Assembly: GCA_035079385.1 (NCBI GenBank)
Contig: JAVHKY010000053.1
Span: 620,001 to 684,000 of the forward strand
From: Aspidiotus rigidus
Lineage: Eukaryota; Arthropoda; Insecta; Hemiptera; Diaspididae
Direction of reading: 5' to 3'
Length of the DNA stretch: 64,000 nucleotides
A program made the translations under genes and the position numbers. The notes below the pieces were generated by a model. The model was given only the letters and a program-made list of their open reading frames with translations, did no database searches and was not told where the DNA came from. Shown piece after piece: positions 45,186-56,939 of this stretch; within the stretch, counting starts at the first letter, position 1, and each line of letters opens with the position of its first letter.

Positions 45186-45204
45186 AACAAAAAAAAAAAA
45201 AAAA
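45186..45204 (+). other. Poly(A) tract, presumed tail of the retrocopy
   Basis: A run of about 17 A residues interrupted once by C near its start. It ends the 3' untranslated sequence following the ORF at 44420. No TSD could be matched with confidence. Confidence 0.5.
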
Positions 45205-45354
45205 CTCCACTTGGAATGCTGCCTTGAGGCTTGTGCTGACTTGTCAATAACCAAAGCATTCCATTATCTTCTTTCCTGTTTCTTCTTCCTGTATCAGGTT
45301 TGCTTACTTGATATATTATAGTTGAATGAATTAAATGTGGATCGCATACTGTTC

Positions 45355-45585
45355 TGCATGTTCTTGAGTGTGCACTATATGAGAATGTGTGCACTACTTA
45401 CATGGTGGTGTTTTTGTACTCTTCAATGGATTTTGAGTGTTTTGATTTTGTGTGCACAACTTGTATCAAGATGTGTGCACTACTTACTTTGTGTATTTGT
45501 CCGTTTCATAGGATTTCCAGTGTTTTGGGTCTTGAGTGCACAACTTATATGAGGATGTGTGCACTACTTACTTCGTTTTTATCCG
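45355..45585. repeat. Minisatellite, three units of about 85 bp
   Basis: TGTGTGCACTACTTAC recurs at 45386, 45472 and 45556, each preceded by a TGTGCAC(T/A)A(C/T)-like block. Spacings are 86 and 84 bases. Confidence 0.75.
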
Positions 45586-46019
45586 TGTAATACATTTCTT
45601 AGGTGTGTCAATTTTGTTTCCTTGGCGTGTTATCGATAGGCGGGCAATTTCATTTTTTGAGGCGTGCGATTAAATGTAAGCCATTTTTTTAGTTACTAAA
45701 GTTGTCCTTATTACCTATTTTATTGAGAAGACGCTGACAACACTTGAAAAAATATATCAAAATTGCTAAAGAAAACTGTTGGAGAAGAAGAGGAAAAGAA
45801 GAAGAAGAAGATGACTACAATGATGAGTTTTTCAATTGAAGATTTATATGATGAGAATTGAAAAAAAAAAAAAGAACAAAATAAGTGTAAATAGGTAGTA
45901 CTAACAAATGATGGAAAAATTTCTTTTTTTTCAAACTTCCTTCAGAGGCACACAATAATTCATATGAATGTGACAAATCAAATAGTGAACGAAGGGGTTA
46001 ATATCAGATATACGACAGA

Positions 46020-46345
46020 ACTGAACTTTTGTGGAGAGGGGAAGGGACTCTCAATTGGATAATGAACTTCGGATTTGTGTTCTGTGGTTTTAAAAAAACC
46101 TATAGATGTTTCTACTGGAGAATCTCTATTTATATCATTATCATAATAAATTATAGTATCAAATACTTGTGGTTGAGGGAGGGGGCTTCAAATCAAAAAA
46201 ATGGATTTCAGATATGTGTTCTGCGGAGCAAAAAACCCCCAAACCGATCTTTCTGACAGAGAATCTTTATTTATTCTCTGCCAAACATGTGTGAATATGG
46301 GTGGAGAGGGGAGGGGGCTCCGAATCCGAAAATGGATTTTAGATT
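46020..46345. repeat. Diverged tandem repeat, three partial units
   Basis: Units of about 135-140 bases contain a GTGGAGAGGGG(A)AGGG(A)CTC-like block, then GGATTT(C/T)AGAT(A/T)(T/C)(G/A)TGTT(C/T)TGCGG-like sequence, then GAGAATCT(C/T)TATTTAT. They start near 46032, 46172 and 46300. Confidence 0.6.
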
Positions 46346-46429
46346 CATGTTTTACAAGTATTAAAACGCCCTGGTCAAGACGGTCAAAGTAGTTTTCTTA
46401 ATTTTTTTATTTTTTGCCGGCTACGAGAG

Positions 46430-47300
46430 TGTTTCATCCCACTGTGCACCTTTTCCGCTGCCATCAGGAAATGGTGCCTGAAGCTCAGCGTTGAGTCAAA
46501 CCAGATGCCCAGGTATTTCATTCGCTTCTTGGTTTTGATTTCCACACCTTGCAGGCGAAAAGTGGGTGGACTGAACTTCCGACGGGTCGTGAATAAAATG
46601 GCCTCCGTCTTACCAACTGCAAGTTTGAGTCCAGCCGCGCATTTCTTATGTCGAGGCTGACGGCTGCGCAAAACTGACGCATAGCAATCGTTGACTCAGC
46701 TATCCTCTTCAGCCGGATCCCAGCATCTGATGTGCAGCGTCCAGTTTGAAAACCGTACTGACTACTAAATAGAAATTATATCTATTTCCTTCAGATAGCT
46801 CTCCAGTCGATTGGCTATCACACTTTCCAGGAGTTTCTCAACATTGCCCAGCAGTTAAAGTGGACGATAAGAGGATGGTAGACCAGTTGTCTTTCTTATC
46901 AATCAACGCTAGCCTGGCTTTCTGCCATCGCGCAGGGAACAATCCCCCAACAATTGCCGCATTGAATGTACGGATATCAACAAGCAGTGCTGGGTCAACT
47001 GAATGTATGGCGCTTTAGACTGGATTTGGAATCTCATCCGGGCCTGGAGCCTTCCAATACTTGCCCCGCAGTCTATTGACAGCTGCATCCACCGCCTCGA
47101 TACCTAGGAGGGATATACCATCTTCTTCTACTATTGGTAGCGTTACCATTGGTGGTGGCTATTGTGGGAACAAGCCATCAATGATTTGACCCACAATATC
47201 CGGCCCCATTCGGCTCATTCCTGAGAGGCCCTTTAGCTTCTTCAGCACTATTTTATAAGGCTTTTCAAACGGGTCGTCATCTGCCACACCGAGACCAGAC
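46430..47300 (-). pseudogene. R1-like LINE reverse transcriptase, decayed
   Basis: The minus strand shows, from high to low coordinates: DDPFEKPYKIVLKKLKG (about 47270-47220); DAAVNRLRGKYWKAPGPDEI (about 47090-47030), the conserved KAPGPD motif of the palm/fingers; WQKARLALIDK (about 46920-46890); then, after a badly damaged catalytic region, the thumb with GLKLAVGKTEAILF, VEIKTKKRMKYLGIWFD and a histidine-containing segment (46640-46460). Stops and frameshifts are frequent. Both ends are truncated, and the frame leaves LINE homology near 46455. Confidence 0.8.
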
Positions 47301-48550
47301 TACTTTGATTACAATGCGCGGGTGATAACATTAATCGCGTTCATAATAAGCGGGGTTCTCTGTATAATAGATTGACGATGATTTATATTTAATTTAAAAT
47401 TCATCGCAATATGCGTACGTACCTCGAATCAATGAGTCAAATAAACATAAAAATTAAAGTCATTCAAGGACAGAAAATATTTCTACCATTCTCCTCTTCA
47501 CAATCTCAAATGCTCATCGCCATTCTTCGGAACATTAATGTCAATTTTGTAAATTTATGGATCCTATAATTTACGTGGAAGATTCTAGTCGCGCGTATCA
47601 CAGGTGTGAGCGAGAACTTGAAATAGACTCATTTTTGACGTCTTCGAACTATGCTGAAACAACCATCATGTAAATTGCTTCTAGAGAAAGTTGTCAGCAT
47701 TCAGGAAAGAATAAAGTGAAAATGTTATCATATTTCGTGACTCGGGACGAGTGGATACGAGTATGTCACATAAAATAATATTTCTCATTTTAATTGCAGA
47801 AAGATTCAAAAAGAACTGAGAATTAATGATAGTCGTGAAGTAACACGATATCGTTCACGGACCCTCAGGAATCGACATTTTTTCGTGAAAAGATGGATAG
47901 GATGATAAAAAGTTTCATTTTGTCACAATTTTCGAACTGTATCGTTGACCATGTAAAAAGCATCAAGTTTGAATAATATTCATTCTTGGAAGAAGCTCAC
48001 GTTGTGAAATGAAGAAAAAAATGGGAGTTCGTTTTATTCGCTACTCGCGAGATTTTTTTAGTTCGATAATCAATTGGGACGGATTACTTTTTTCCAAGTA
48101 CTATTGCTAGGTACATCACTTAAGGGAGCCCTACATCTCTCAGATATGTAGATTTTCAGTCCCTACATCTGATCAAAGACCGTGCCTCTTTCGGGATTAC
48201 ATTTTGGTCAATCATTCCAAGTCCTTAAATCAGGAATAACCAACCGTTTACAGCTGGTTATATACAAATTTCTTGAGAGTTGCATGTGCTGGACTCCTGG
48301 CCAAAAAGAGGTGGGTCAAGTATTTCATAAATTTAGTACTGTACACAGAGATCATCCTATGTATTTTCAAGTTTGAAACCTGCGGACCGTAGGTTGGTCA
48401 ACCTTATCTTATTTGTAGTTTGACATTTGAAATCCTTTAATTCCTCTTCCTTCTCCCGATGTGTAACCGGATAATAATTTGAAATTTTTTTAAGTCTTTC
48501 TGTTGCCCGCTCGAGACCCTTTTATACATAGGCTATAGCTGGATGATCAA
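47300..48550. other. No gene recognised
   Basis: Complex AT-rich sequence. No frame with a domain and no family repeat were seen. Confidence 0.4.
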
Positions 48551-48555
48551 ACAAT

Positions 48556-49055
48556 GGCCCTATTTCCGTGTGTATGTGGCCAAAAATATTTTTTTCGACC
48601 AATTTTTTCGTAATCCGCAGGCGTTATAGTCCTAGATATGAGTTTTAAAATGTGCTCACTTTACCCTCGAGTCTCCAGGATTCTCCTGACAAGCCTGGGT
48701 TTTGCGTTTTTCACAAAAAGTAGCACTTTTTTCTAATGTATAATGTGTGAAACATTTTGTTTATGTATGAGCGCAGTGGCCTTACAGCTTTATTTTCGGA
48801 TACATTATTTTTAGTACTACATTTATAAATAAAGTTGTGAGGAGGTTGCGCTCCATGTTGTTTTTAACGCAGAAGATCAGAAAACGTGTTATTTTTCTTT
48901 AAAATACACAACTTTGGCATTTTGGGAGGATCTTGGAGACTCGAGGGTTCATACTAGAAAGTAAGCACGTTTTGAAGATTATATCTCGGGCTATATAACC
49001 CCTGCAAATTTGAAATCAGTTGGTTGAAAGAAATCTTTAGGCTGAAATAGGGGCC
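48556..49055. mobile_element. Foldback MITE of about 500 bp
   Basis: The left arm from GGCCCTATTTC (48556) through CCTAGATATGAGTTTTAAAA and CCCTCGAGTCTCCAGGAT is mirrored by the right arm ending GAAATAGGGGCC (49055). Arms are about 150 bp and roughly 70-75% alike by eye, so the insertion is old. No TSD is evident. Confidence 0.65.
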
Positions 49056-49695
49056 TTATCGAAACTCATCCTTTTCATAGTCCATCTCTTCTTATTATTA
49101 GCTTAAAATCGAACGGTTAATCATTCTCAATGATTTCCTTTCTTTTAAGAATGTGAGTCTAACTAAGCCAAAATATTAAAAGAAAACAAAAAAAGTTCGA
49201 GAATTAGACAATTCAAATACGTAACTTAAATGTTATATTTGATCTACTGCACACAGTTATATTGAACCGAGTCATTCGTCTAATTGTATGAAACAAAGTA
49301 GCAAATTTTCAAGATGGCACATCGTATTTAACAGCCCGACACCATATGTAAGCGGTAGAATGTATTTTAAACTACACCATGTCACTGACCTAGACAAGTT
49401 TTATTCTTTATGCTTCAATGTGTGCAGAATTTTGCACTCTTTTCGAGTGTACAAAAAATTTCTCGTATTTCATATTTTCAGTTACGAAGTACTTTATGTG
49501 ATATGTGTTTGGCTAAGAAAATTACCGACAGTAAGAAATGACGAAAAACGAAAATGTTTTGAAAAATTGAAAGACAGTGAATTAAAATTTCAAGAATAAG
49601 ATTGTCAACAAAATAACTACCCGCTCATCAATAATCATTATTGAATTGAATTAGCGAAATTAATTTATGTACACCAATATTAGAACTTGATATTA

Positions 49696-49698
<3 letters not shown>
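49056..49698. other. No gene recognised
   Basis: A 103-codon plus-strand frame at 49288-49599 is AT-driven with no domain. Nothing supports it as a gene. Confidence 0.4.
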
Positions 49699-49768
<70 letters not shown>

Positions 49769-49769
49769 T
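49699..49769. repeat. (TC)n/(CA)n microsatellite
   Basis: About 28 CT dinucleotides run into about six CA dinucleotides. A compound dinucleotide repeat like this should be length-variable between individuals. Confidence 0.9.
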
Positions 49770-49784
49770 CCGCTTAAAATATAT

Positions 49785-50640
49785 TTCAGCCAACAAAACT
49801 GTCCTCGCCTTACTTGACCCCATCCAGACCTCCTCTCTCAGGACTACCTTAGGAGCTTATCTCACTAGCCTAGAGGCTTAGGAACCTTTCCTCCACTTTC
49901 GTAGACTCACCCTAACCTTACAATTTTTCTCTTCTGTCTCTTAATTTCCGCAACTTCCAATTTTCAACCGAACCTCCCACGTCAACAACAATCAACTCTT
50001 CACCAAACATATTCGCCTCCAGTTCAATCTCTCTTTTGATAAACTATTCACAGCAAAGTTTTTAGAACTCATACATACAACCTAATTGCCTTGGACTCTC
50101 CTTCAACACAAAATACGTTTCGACCTCACAGAAATCTCCGAATCCGAAATAACTGCTTGTACCCAATACGTCAGAAAATTACTTCAAGAATGCCCTCGCT
50201 ACACACTCTACCTCTCTGATGGGTCTAAAACATCCAATAAAGCAGCAATTAGGGATACTACTTTCAGAACATATCCGCAACATATTTACAGCGGAACTTA
50301 TAGCCATACTTACCTGTCTCTCCCAACTTCAACCAAACGACAAATTCCTTCTCCTCACTGACTCGTCTCTTCACTTCATTCCCTTATTGATATATAGAAT
50401 TCCAACCCAATCTTTCAACGCATTCTCCTCACACTTCATACTCACAACTCAACCAATATCCAAATAATCTTCATATGCATCCCGGGACACATTGTCCTCC
50501 CTGAACATGACGCCGTTGATCAGACCGCCAAACAAGCTACCTCCCTCAACCAAATAACTGATAATTACCCTGTGCCATCCCTAGACTATAAAAACACTAT
50601 CATTCACTAATTACCCAATCATGGAACCCACTTTGGCAAA
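49785..50640 (+). pseudogene. LINE RNase H domain, decayed (Jockey/I-like)
   Basis: The plus strand reads YLSDGSKT (50205), FTAELIAILTCLSQLQ (50290) and LLTDSS (50350), with ECPRYTLYLS just upstream. A degenerate PGHIVLPEHDAVDQTAKQ follows near 50480-50530. These are the DGS, AEL, DS and PGH...D...AK motifs of the RNase H domain at the end of Jockey/I-type LINE polymerases. Frameshifts and stops are present. The upstream part (49785-50090) has only short broken frames. The family resembles the LINE tail at 18140-19244 in codon style. No poly(A) end could be placed. Confidence 0.7.
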
Positions 50641-50954
50641 CGCAATACAACAAAAAATTCCTTCGTATCAAAAACAATTAAACACAGCTAAAAGCCATTA
50701 GAACCATATAAAAGAGCGTTAAAAATACTCCAGATTCAGTATTTAAAAAAGTGCATGCCGATAAGTACGACACTGGTTCAACAGTGAGCTCTACAGCGAC
50801 GGAATAACAAATCCCCGCACCTTCTACTCTTCCCATTATTCAAGTAACCGTAAGGCGTCACTCAATGCGACTACAGACTCTTCAATACATGATTCAGGAT
50901 TCTTAAAGTAGTACAAAACAATGTTCAAAAATACATTATATTTTGGCGAAGTCA

Positions 50955-52409
50955 CTTTTGACATGTTCCATGTCTTTTCTCTCGCCGGACCCCGATTTTG
51001 AAACTCGCGAGTACAACCCCCCCCCCCCCCGTCAAGAGAAATCTCTACCCCGTGGGTGATTCAGAAATTCGCGAGTACACCCCGCGTAATAATAATAATT
51101 AATAATAAATAAATAAATAAATAATTAAATAATTAATATAAATTAGAAAATCTCTACCCCGTGCGTGATTCAGAAATTTGCGAGTACACCCCGCGTAATA
51201 ATAATAATAAATAATTAATTAATTAATAATTAAATAATTAAATAATTAATTAAATAATTAAATATTTAAATAAATAAATACTGTAATTACATAATTAATA
51301 TAATTAATAATTAGAAAATCTCTACCCCGTGGGTGATTCAGAAATTCGCGAGTACACCCCGCGTAATAATAATAATTAATAATAAATAAATAAATAAATA
51401 ATTAAACAATTAATATAATTAAATAATTAATATAATTAAATAATTAAATATTTAAATAAATAAATAAATAAATAATTAAAGAATTAAATAAATAAATAAT
51501 TAAATAATTAATATAATTAATAATTAGAAAATCTCTACCCCGTGGGTGATTCAGAAATTCGCAAGTACACCCCGCGTAATAATAATAAAGAATTAATTAA
51601 TTAATAATTAAATAATTGAATAATTGTGACAGGCGCAGACGAACCATACCCCAAGTCGTGGTGACGGCAGTACCCCATGTAAAACTCGCCTCGGAATATA
51701 CCGATATCAACATGCAGTTACTAAAATGATTTCTTTTGAGTAACATCGTAGCACAGATGTTCAACGAACAACAGGAAGACATATTCTGTGTAGGCGGGCT
51801 TTACACAGGGTGCCTCAAGGCGGGTTTTATGCGGGGTGCTCCCGCCACTGCGACTCAGGGTATGGTTTGTCTGCGCCCGTCACAATTAAATAAATAAATA
51901 AATGATTGAATAATTAAATAAATAAATAATTAAATAATTAATATAATTAAATAAATAAATAATTGAATAATTAATATAATTAATAATTAGAAAATCTCTA
52001 CCCCGTGAGTGATTCAGAAATTCGCGAGTACACCCCGCGTAATAATAATAAATAATTAATTATTCAGTAATAATTAAATAATTAAATAAATAAATAATTA
52101 AATAATTAATATAATTAATAATTAGAAAATTCCCCATACCATTCCAATACAACAGCGAGACAGGGGGCGAACGAGCGGAGCGAGTTCGCGCTACCTCATA
52201 TTTCTCATAGAAGACTTGAATTTTCTCATACCATTCCAATACAACAGCGAGATCGTTCGTTCGCCCCACGAAAGTTGATACCTCAAAATATAGAACACCC
52301 ACAATTACCTCAAAATATTTCTCATACAAGACTTATACGACGCCAAGATAGCTAAAGGGGTAAATGAATAATATCTCACGAACACTTGACCTAGTAGAAG
52401 AATTAATAA

Positions 52410-52445
<36 letters not shown>

Positions 52446-52765
52446 ATTAAATAATTAAATAATTGAATAATTAAATAAATAAAGGCTGGATAGTCGAAAT
52501 TTTTCCAAGTCCCCTAGACTTGAATTGTCACATACCATTCCAATACAACAGCGAGACAGGGGGCGAACGAGTGGAGCGAGTTCGCGCTACCTCGTATTTC
52601 TCATAGAAGACTTATACGACGCCAAGATAGGTAAAGGGGTAAACGAATAATATCTCACGAACACTTGACCTAGTAGAAGCCTAGACTGAAATATTTCAAG
52701 ATGACTGATAAAATATAAAAGACATGGAACATGATTTTCATTTATTTGGCTATGCCAGAAAATTT
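50955..52765 (+). mobile_element. Family C element, copy 2
   Basis: Same ends as copy 1 (CTTTTGACATGTTCCATGTC; end GGCTATGCCAGAAAATTT) and the same conserved blocks. The CCCCGTGGGTGATTCAG block appears five times (about 51050, 51155, 51320, 51535, 51997), separated by AATA/AATT tracts. The GGGGGCGAACGAGCGGAGCG block occurs at about 52163 and, with one change, at 52559. A 258-bp MITE interrupts it. Confidence 0.8.
51626..51883. mobile_element. MITE with 25-bp inverted ends inside family C
   Basis: The left end GTGACAGGCGCAGACGAACC (continuing ATACC) is matched at 23 of 25 positions by the inverted right end. AATT flanks both sides, but this is weak as a TSD because the surroundings are AATT-rich. 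GC content is far above that of the host tract. It contains no gene. Confidence 0.8.
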
Positions 52766-52785
52766 TTTCGATTTTTTGCCGCCTA

Positions 52786-53560
52786 TAGGTGAGCAATTCA
52801 TCCCAATGTGAGGCGGGCTGGGTAGTTGGATACCTGAGCCGCCTGATAAGGAACCTAGGAGGACCGAGGAAAGCAAGAAGAAGGATCATGATGATCACCG
52901 CCTTGTGGATCCTCCTATATGGTGCGCCAGTAGGGGCCGACTCCATGAAGATACCATACAGAAGGAGAGAGATGGTCAAGATCCAACGAAGAGCTGCGCT
53001 GAGGTGTGTTACTGCCTACCGCACTCTCTCGACGGAGGCTCTTTGTGTATTAGCACGTTCACCACCAATCGAGCTCCTTGCTGAGGAGAGAGCGTTGGTA
53101 TTCAAAGCAAAGAAGAGGACGACGACCAACCAAGAAGTTTCACAGGTCAAGCAAGAGGCCAGGCGCTCCTTGCTTGTAAAGTGGAAAGCAAGAATTGCCC
53201 AGAGTGAGCTGGGTAAATGGACAACCCGTGTGCTAATACGCGACCTTGATGAGTGGATGGACCGACACCATGGCCAGCTAGGCTTTCACCTGACACAGGT
53301 GTTAAGCGGCCATGACTGCTTCAACAAGTACCTTCACGAGAAGTTACGGAAAGTTGAGCAGGCAACGTGTTCGCACTATAACCAAGGCGGGATGATGGAC
53401 CACAACACACCTTATTTGAGAGTGAGGCGTGGAAGGCGTAGCGGGACAAGCTTAGTCGGTCTCTTCAAGAGATCGTGGTAGATGAAGCGCTTGACCCGAG
53501 TAGCCTGGTACTCACCATGCTAGGTTCCGAAGAAGCATGGAACCAGGTATCTGCATAGAA
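52786..53560 (+). pseudogene. R1-like LINE polymerase C-terminal fragment
   Basis: A 230-codon frame carries LIRNLGGPRKARRRIM, ILLYGAPVGADSM, RRAALRCVTAYRTLSTEALC, PPIELLAEERA and LTQVLSGHDCFNKYLHEKL. This ordered series is the region between the reverse transcriptase thumb and the zinc knuckle of R1-clade LINEs. The knuckle itself is partly degraded (CSHYNQGGMMDH). After 53481 the homology continues in another frame with LDPSSLVLTMLGSEEAWNQV (about 53487-53550), so one frameshift is present. The 5' end is truncated right after the family C copy. R1 elements normally target rDNA; this one is not in rDNA, so a related non-specific lineage is more likely. Confidence 0.8.
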
Positions 53561-53950
53561 GAAAACGGACCGGGAGGGCCTACTCGACGCCTGTATACCA
53601 TCAACATCCAGATTTGCAAGAAGAGGACGCGGAAGATTATCCCTGGAGACAGAAGAAGATGAATAAATTCCAACAGCGATCTACAGCATTGTCTAATGTG
53701 GTGGTGTTGATGTTGTGTGTGTTCTTATGTTTTTTTGCGTTCCAGGGGGGCACTGCAGCTTGGCGGTTGCCAAAGCACTTGGCATTTGCCGAGTAGAAGA
53801 GGGGGTTCGCAGAGGAGATTCTTCCTTCACTGCCCGAAAGTGTCGATTCCGGTGTTGGAGGAAACAAAATTAAAACGTATACGCAACCCGCACCTACTCC
53901 ATTATGGAGGACGGCCGGTGTTTGCAAATGCGACATAAACGCGAGTCTGA
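53561..53950 (+). other. Presumed 3' untranslated region of the LINE fragment
   Basis: The GC-richer composition continues to about 53950 and then drops sharply. The 60-codon frame at 53614-53796 has no recognisable domain. No poly(A) tail is visible at the composition break. Confidence 0.4.
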
Positions 53951-54189
53951 TCCCGGCACACTAATATATTTTTCCATGTCTAATTCTTTGCAAATAAGAA
54001 TCACAATCCCGCTTTACGTAATCAATTCTATTCTATAATGTACCAGTAAAAACATGAATATGACAAAATGTGAATCCTTCATTTTTAGTGAGGACAGTTA
54101 GTTTTTCTTTTACGTGCATGCGAGCATTATTTTGTATGCGTTACATCTGGCAATCAGTTTCTGAGGCTGTTATACGTTCTAGTTTCAAG

Positions 54190-54536
54190 AAGGAGGTTTT
54201 ATGACATCTGGTTCTAATGAAGAAACTTTTGAATCAGCACCTATACCCCGAGATCTTTCTTTTGATGAGTACAATGGATGAATGTCCATTGATAAAAATG
54301 TGGAAACGTCAGGTCAACTTTGTGAAGGCGACATCCGTTCAAGAATAGTCAACCCAGATGAAAGAAAATGAAACTAACACAGAGGATCAAAATGACGATG
54401 ACAACTGCAATGGTCCGCCTTCTACCAACATAGAAGTGCTCCGTGCACTCGACATACTTAGGCGAGGTGTACAGACTTACAGCGAGGAATTTGATTTGCA
54501 ATTAAGAAGAATACATAAAACATATTGTTTGTAATA
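54190..54536 (+). pseudogene. pogo/Tigger-like transposase C-terminal tail
   Basis: With one or two frame breaks the plus strand encodes a polar, acidic segment, then NIEVLRALDILRRGVQTYSE and EFDLQLRRIHK before a TAA near 54534. This helix resembles the extreme C-terminus of Tigger/TIGD proteins after the DDE domain. AATAATAAAG directly after the stop could be a polyadenylation signal. The catalytic part is not in the window. Confidence 0.45.
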
Positions 54537-54721
54537 ATAAAGTTCAATCAAAAATTCACCATTTTTTCAACTCGAAAAAGGATAATTATTATTTTTTGTA
54601 AAGTCCTAGTACCTTTGTATGTTTACCACTACTGTATTAAATACATGTATCTTTTTTCTTTTTTTTTTTTTTGCTCTCCGTTTATAGTTATCACCCGGAT
54701 AATGTTGTCACTTCTGTATTA

Positions 54722-54860
54722 AGGCGCCAGAGGTAATCTCGTTCAATGTAAACAAATGTGCAGTCCGAAAAATCAAGTGGTGGAACGTGGTGGGACCACC
54801 ACCACTTGATTTTTCAGATTGCACATTTGTTTACATTGAACGAGAATACCTCTAGCGCCT
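54722..54860. mobile_element. Near-perfect foldback MITE, 139 bp
   Basis: Arms of about 60 bases, starting AGGCGCCAGAGGTAATCTCG on the left and ending with the complement ...AGCGCCT on the right, pair with only a few mismatches around a short loop. A TA dinucleotide flanks both ends, as in Tc1/mariner-type insertion, though two bases prove little. Confidence 0.8.
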
Positions 54861-54864
54861 TACT

Positions 54865-56355
54865 GTATTTGTAGTTTCACGCGTATATTTTATTTTCGGA
54901 AGAATACGATTACACGTCGGACTTCTGAATGTCATTTCGAAGTAACTCAATATTATAGCACTGGAAATTTGAGTAGGGTGTGACGAGGATACTGGTGGAT
55001 CCCGAGTATACCCTCGTGAAAGGTGCGCAAAAATACGAATATTAGGACACAAAGAAGATTATTGATAAATTCTAACTTGACCATAAATCATTTTTTTTGT
55101 TTTTGAGTGGATCATTATTCGTATTACACATTCACACGGATGTAAAACTTGGTTCGCGAAAATCGTTTTCCAGCAATTCTGTTTTTGTACAAGAAAATCT
55201 AAAGGTAGATCATTTACTCGTATAATGAAGACTAATTGTATGATTTACAATCTCTACCGGGAATTTAAGCACTATTCTTGATGTTCTTCATCTTTCCGAA
55301 GTATGTGGTGCGGTATTTGTAAGGCCAAACACTTACATACCGAATTTTTTGTGACTTTTTTTTTCGTTCTTCTTTACGCTATTATATTTGAACTTGATTG
55401 CAATTCACGTAGTGGGAACTAACGAGGTAGTTCCAAAAATACCATTCATCGTCGCTAACAAAATCTACTCAATGTAGAAAAAAAAATTATTTTCATTCTT
55501 TTTTTTTTAAATTCGTAATTGTTAAACTATTTCAAGAAAATAAAATATTGATTGTACAAGTGCATAAGGTTCGGGTCAACAATATCGACGCCATAGCAAA
55601 ATATATTCGCGAAGAAAAATTACCATTCTTCTTGAATATTATTGCATCACTTTTCTTGAAATTTGGTATGCGAGCACGAAGATCGCATCATGTGACGCAA
55701 CTATTCAATTTCATGAAAATATTGTTTCCGTGCCCTCTCATCAGAAGTTTTCTCTCAGACCCGGACTATCATGAGGTTCTGGTATCTTAAGACACCCCCA
55801 AAATAACAGAATTTTCTTCCTACTCAGGACTGGTTTGTCGTTGACTGCTGAATGGTTTCCTCCCCGGGCCCCTACTATTCTTGTCTGTAAAGTTGAAAAA
55901 GAGCAAATACCAAACTTTACAAGAAAGAAAAAAAAAATTCAAGGGCCCCAGAAAATACTTTTTACGAGTGAGTTCTCTGTTTGGAAAAGATTCAAGTTTA
56001 TGGAAGGTAAAAATTACTTGATAAATTATCATTGCCACTATTGGTATGCGATTTACCAATACCGCATGTACGTACTTCTATAAAATTCCTATCGTCATTT
56101 TTAGGATGGAGACAATAGCACACCGTATACCTATTTTATGAGTTTATCAAGAATACAAATACCGGTAACGGTGAACTATTTGACCAAATATATTCCCAAT
56201 TCCGTCAATCGAAAGAAAGGTATCTTACCTTTTGTTTTCCTGATGACATTTGAAGGTTGACAAAACAATTGGCTTGGCCCATTTAACCATGTTTTCAGGC
56301 CAGAAATCAAAGTGAAAGGCCGCGATGGTTACGCAAACGGGATGGGGTGGTCGTT
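54865..56355. other. No gene recognised
   Basis: AT-rich complex sequence; the open frames at 55548-55790 and 55820-56083 show no domain. Nothing repetitive was matched. Confidence 0.4.
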
Positions 56356-56909
56356 AACAAGGAACCTGTTCCACGGGGGGCTTTCTGAAAAATTTGCGGT
56401 TTCCAACAAAAACTGAACTACCCTGATGAAGAATTTGGAATTAAAAAAATTTCGACTTCAAGTCTTACGGTGTTTGAAGCGTTGCATACGTACCAAATCT
56501 ATGACGTCATCAGATTCTGATGTCACGAGGCTGATCTACGACGTCATGAAATTGAGACGTCACAGGCCCGGATTACTTGGAAAAATTCTTACTTCAAAAC
56601 TATATATAATTCGACCTCCGAGCTGTATATGATAGGAGGGGGACTTAGAATACCTTAGAAAGATGTTCCGAGTCTTATGGTGATTGAAGCGTTGCATATC
56701 TGGCGTATTGAAAGAACTAAGTCAATTGGTGAATGAAGCATTGCATATCAAGTTACTTGAAGGGACTATAATTCAGGCTTTATACACCGAACACCGAGGT
56801 ATATACAGTAGGAGGGGACGTATACAATTTGCGAGCTCCGAGCTTCGTCGGCCGGTTGGACGACGAACGTTTTTTCCGAAAAACCCACCAATAAAATAGG
56901 TTCCCTGTT
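56356..56909. mobile_element. Family B element, copy 3
   Basis: It begins AACAAGGAACCTGTTCCACG and ends ATAAAATAGGTTCCCTGTT, with CCGAAAAACCCACCA against GGGGGGCTTTCTGAAAAA as the subterminal pair. The interior has a TGACGTCA site (about 56504), ATATGATAGGAGGGGGACTT and the GCATATC repeat shared with 14815-14945. Confidence 0.65.
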
Positions 56910-56939
56910 AAAATTTTTACTTTCAGGCTATACGTATAC

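Noticed and set aside
49288..49599. 103-codon ORF as a small gene
   Set aside because: AT-driven composition, no domain, no signal peptide or neighbouring exon evidence.
51040..52040. Regularly spaced identical blocks that look like a CRISPR array
   Set aside because: The blocks (CCCCGTGGGTGATTCAG...) are spaced by AATA/AATT simple repeats, not unique spacers, and the same arrangement recurs in two other family C copies. The genome is eukaryotic.
53290..53420. Intact LINE polymerase
   Set aside because: 5'-truncated, damaged zinc knuckle and a frameshift before the C-terminal motif.
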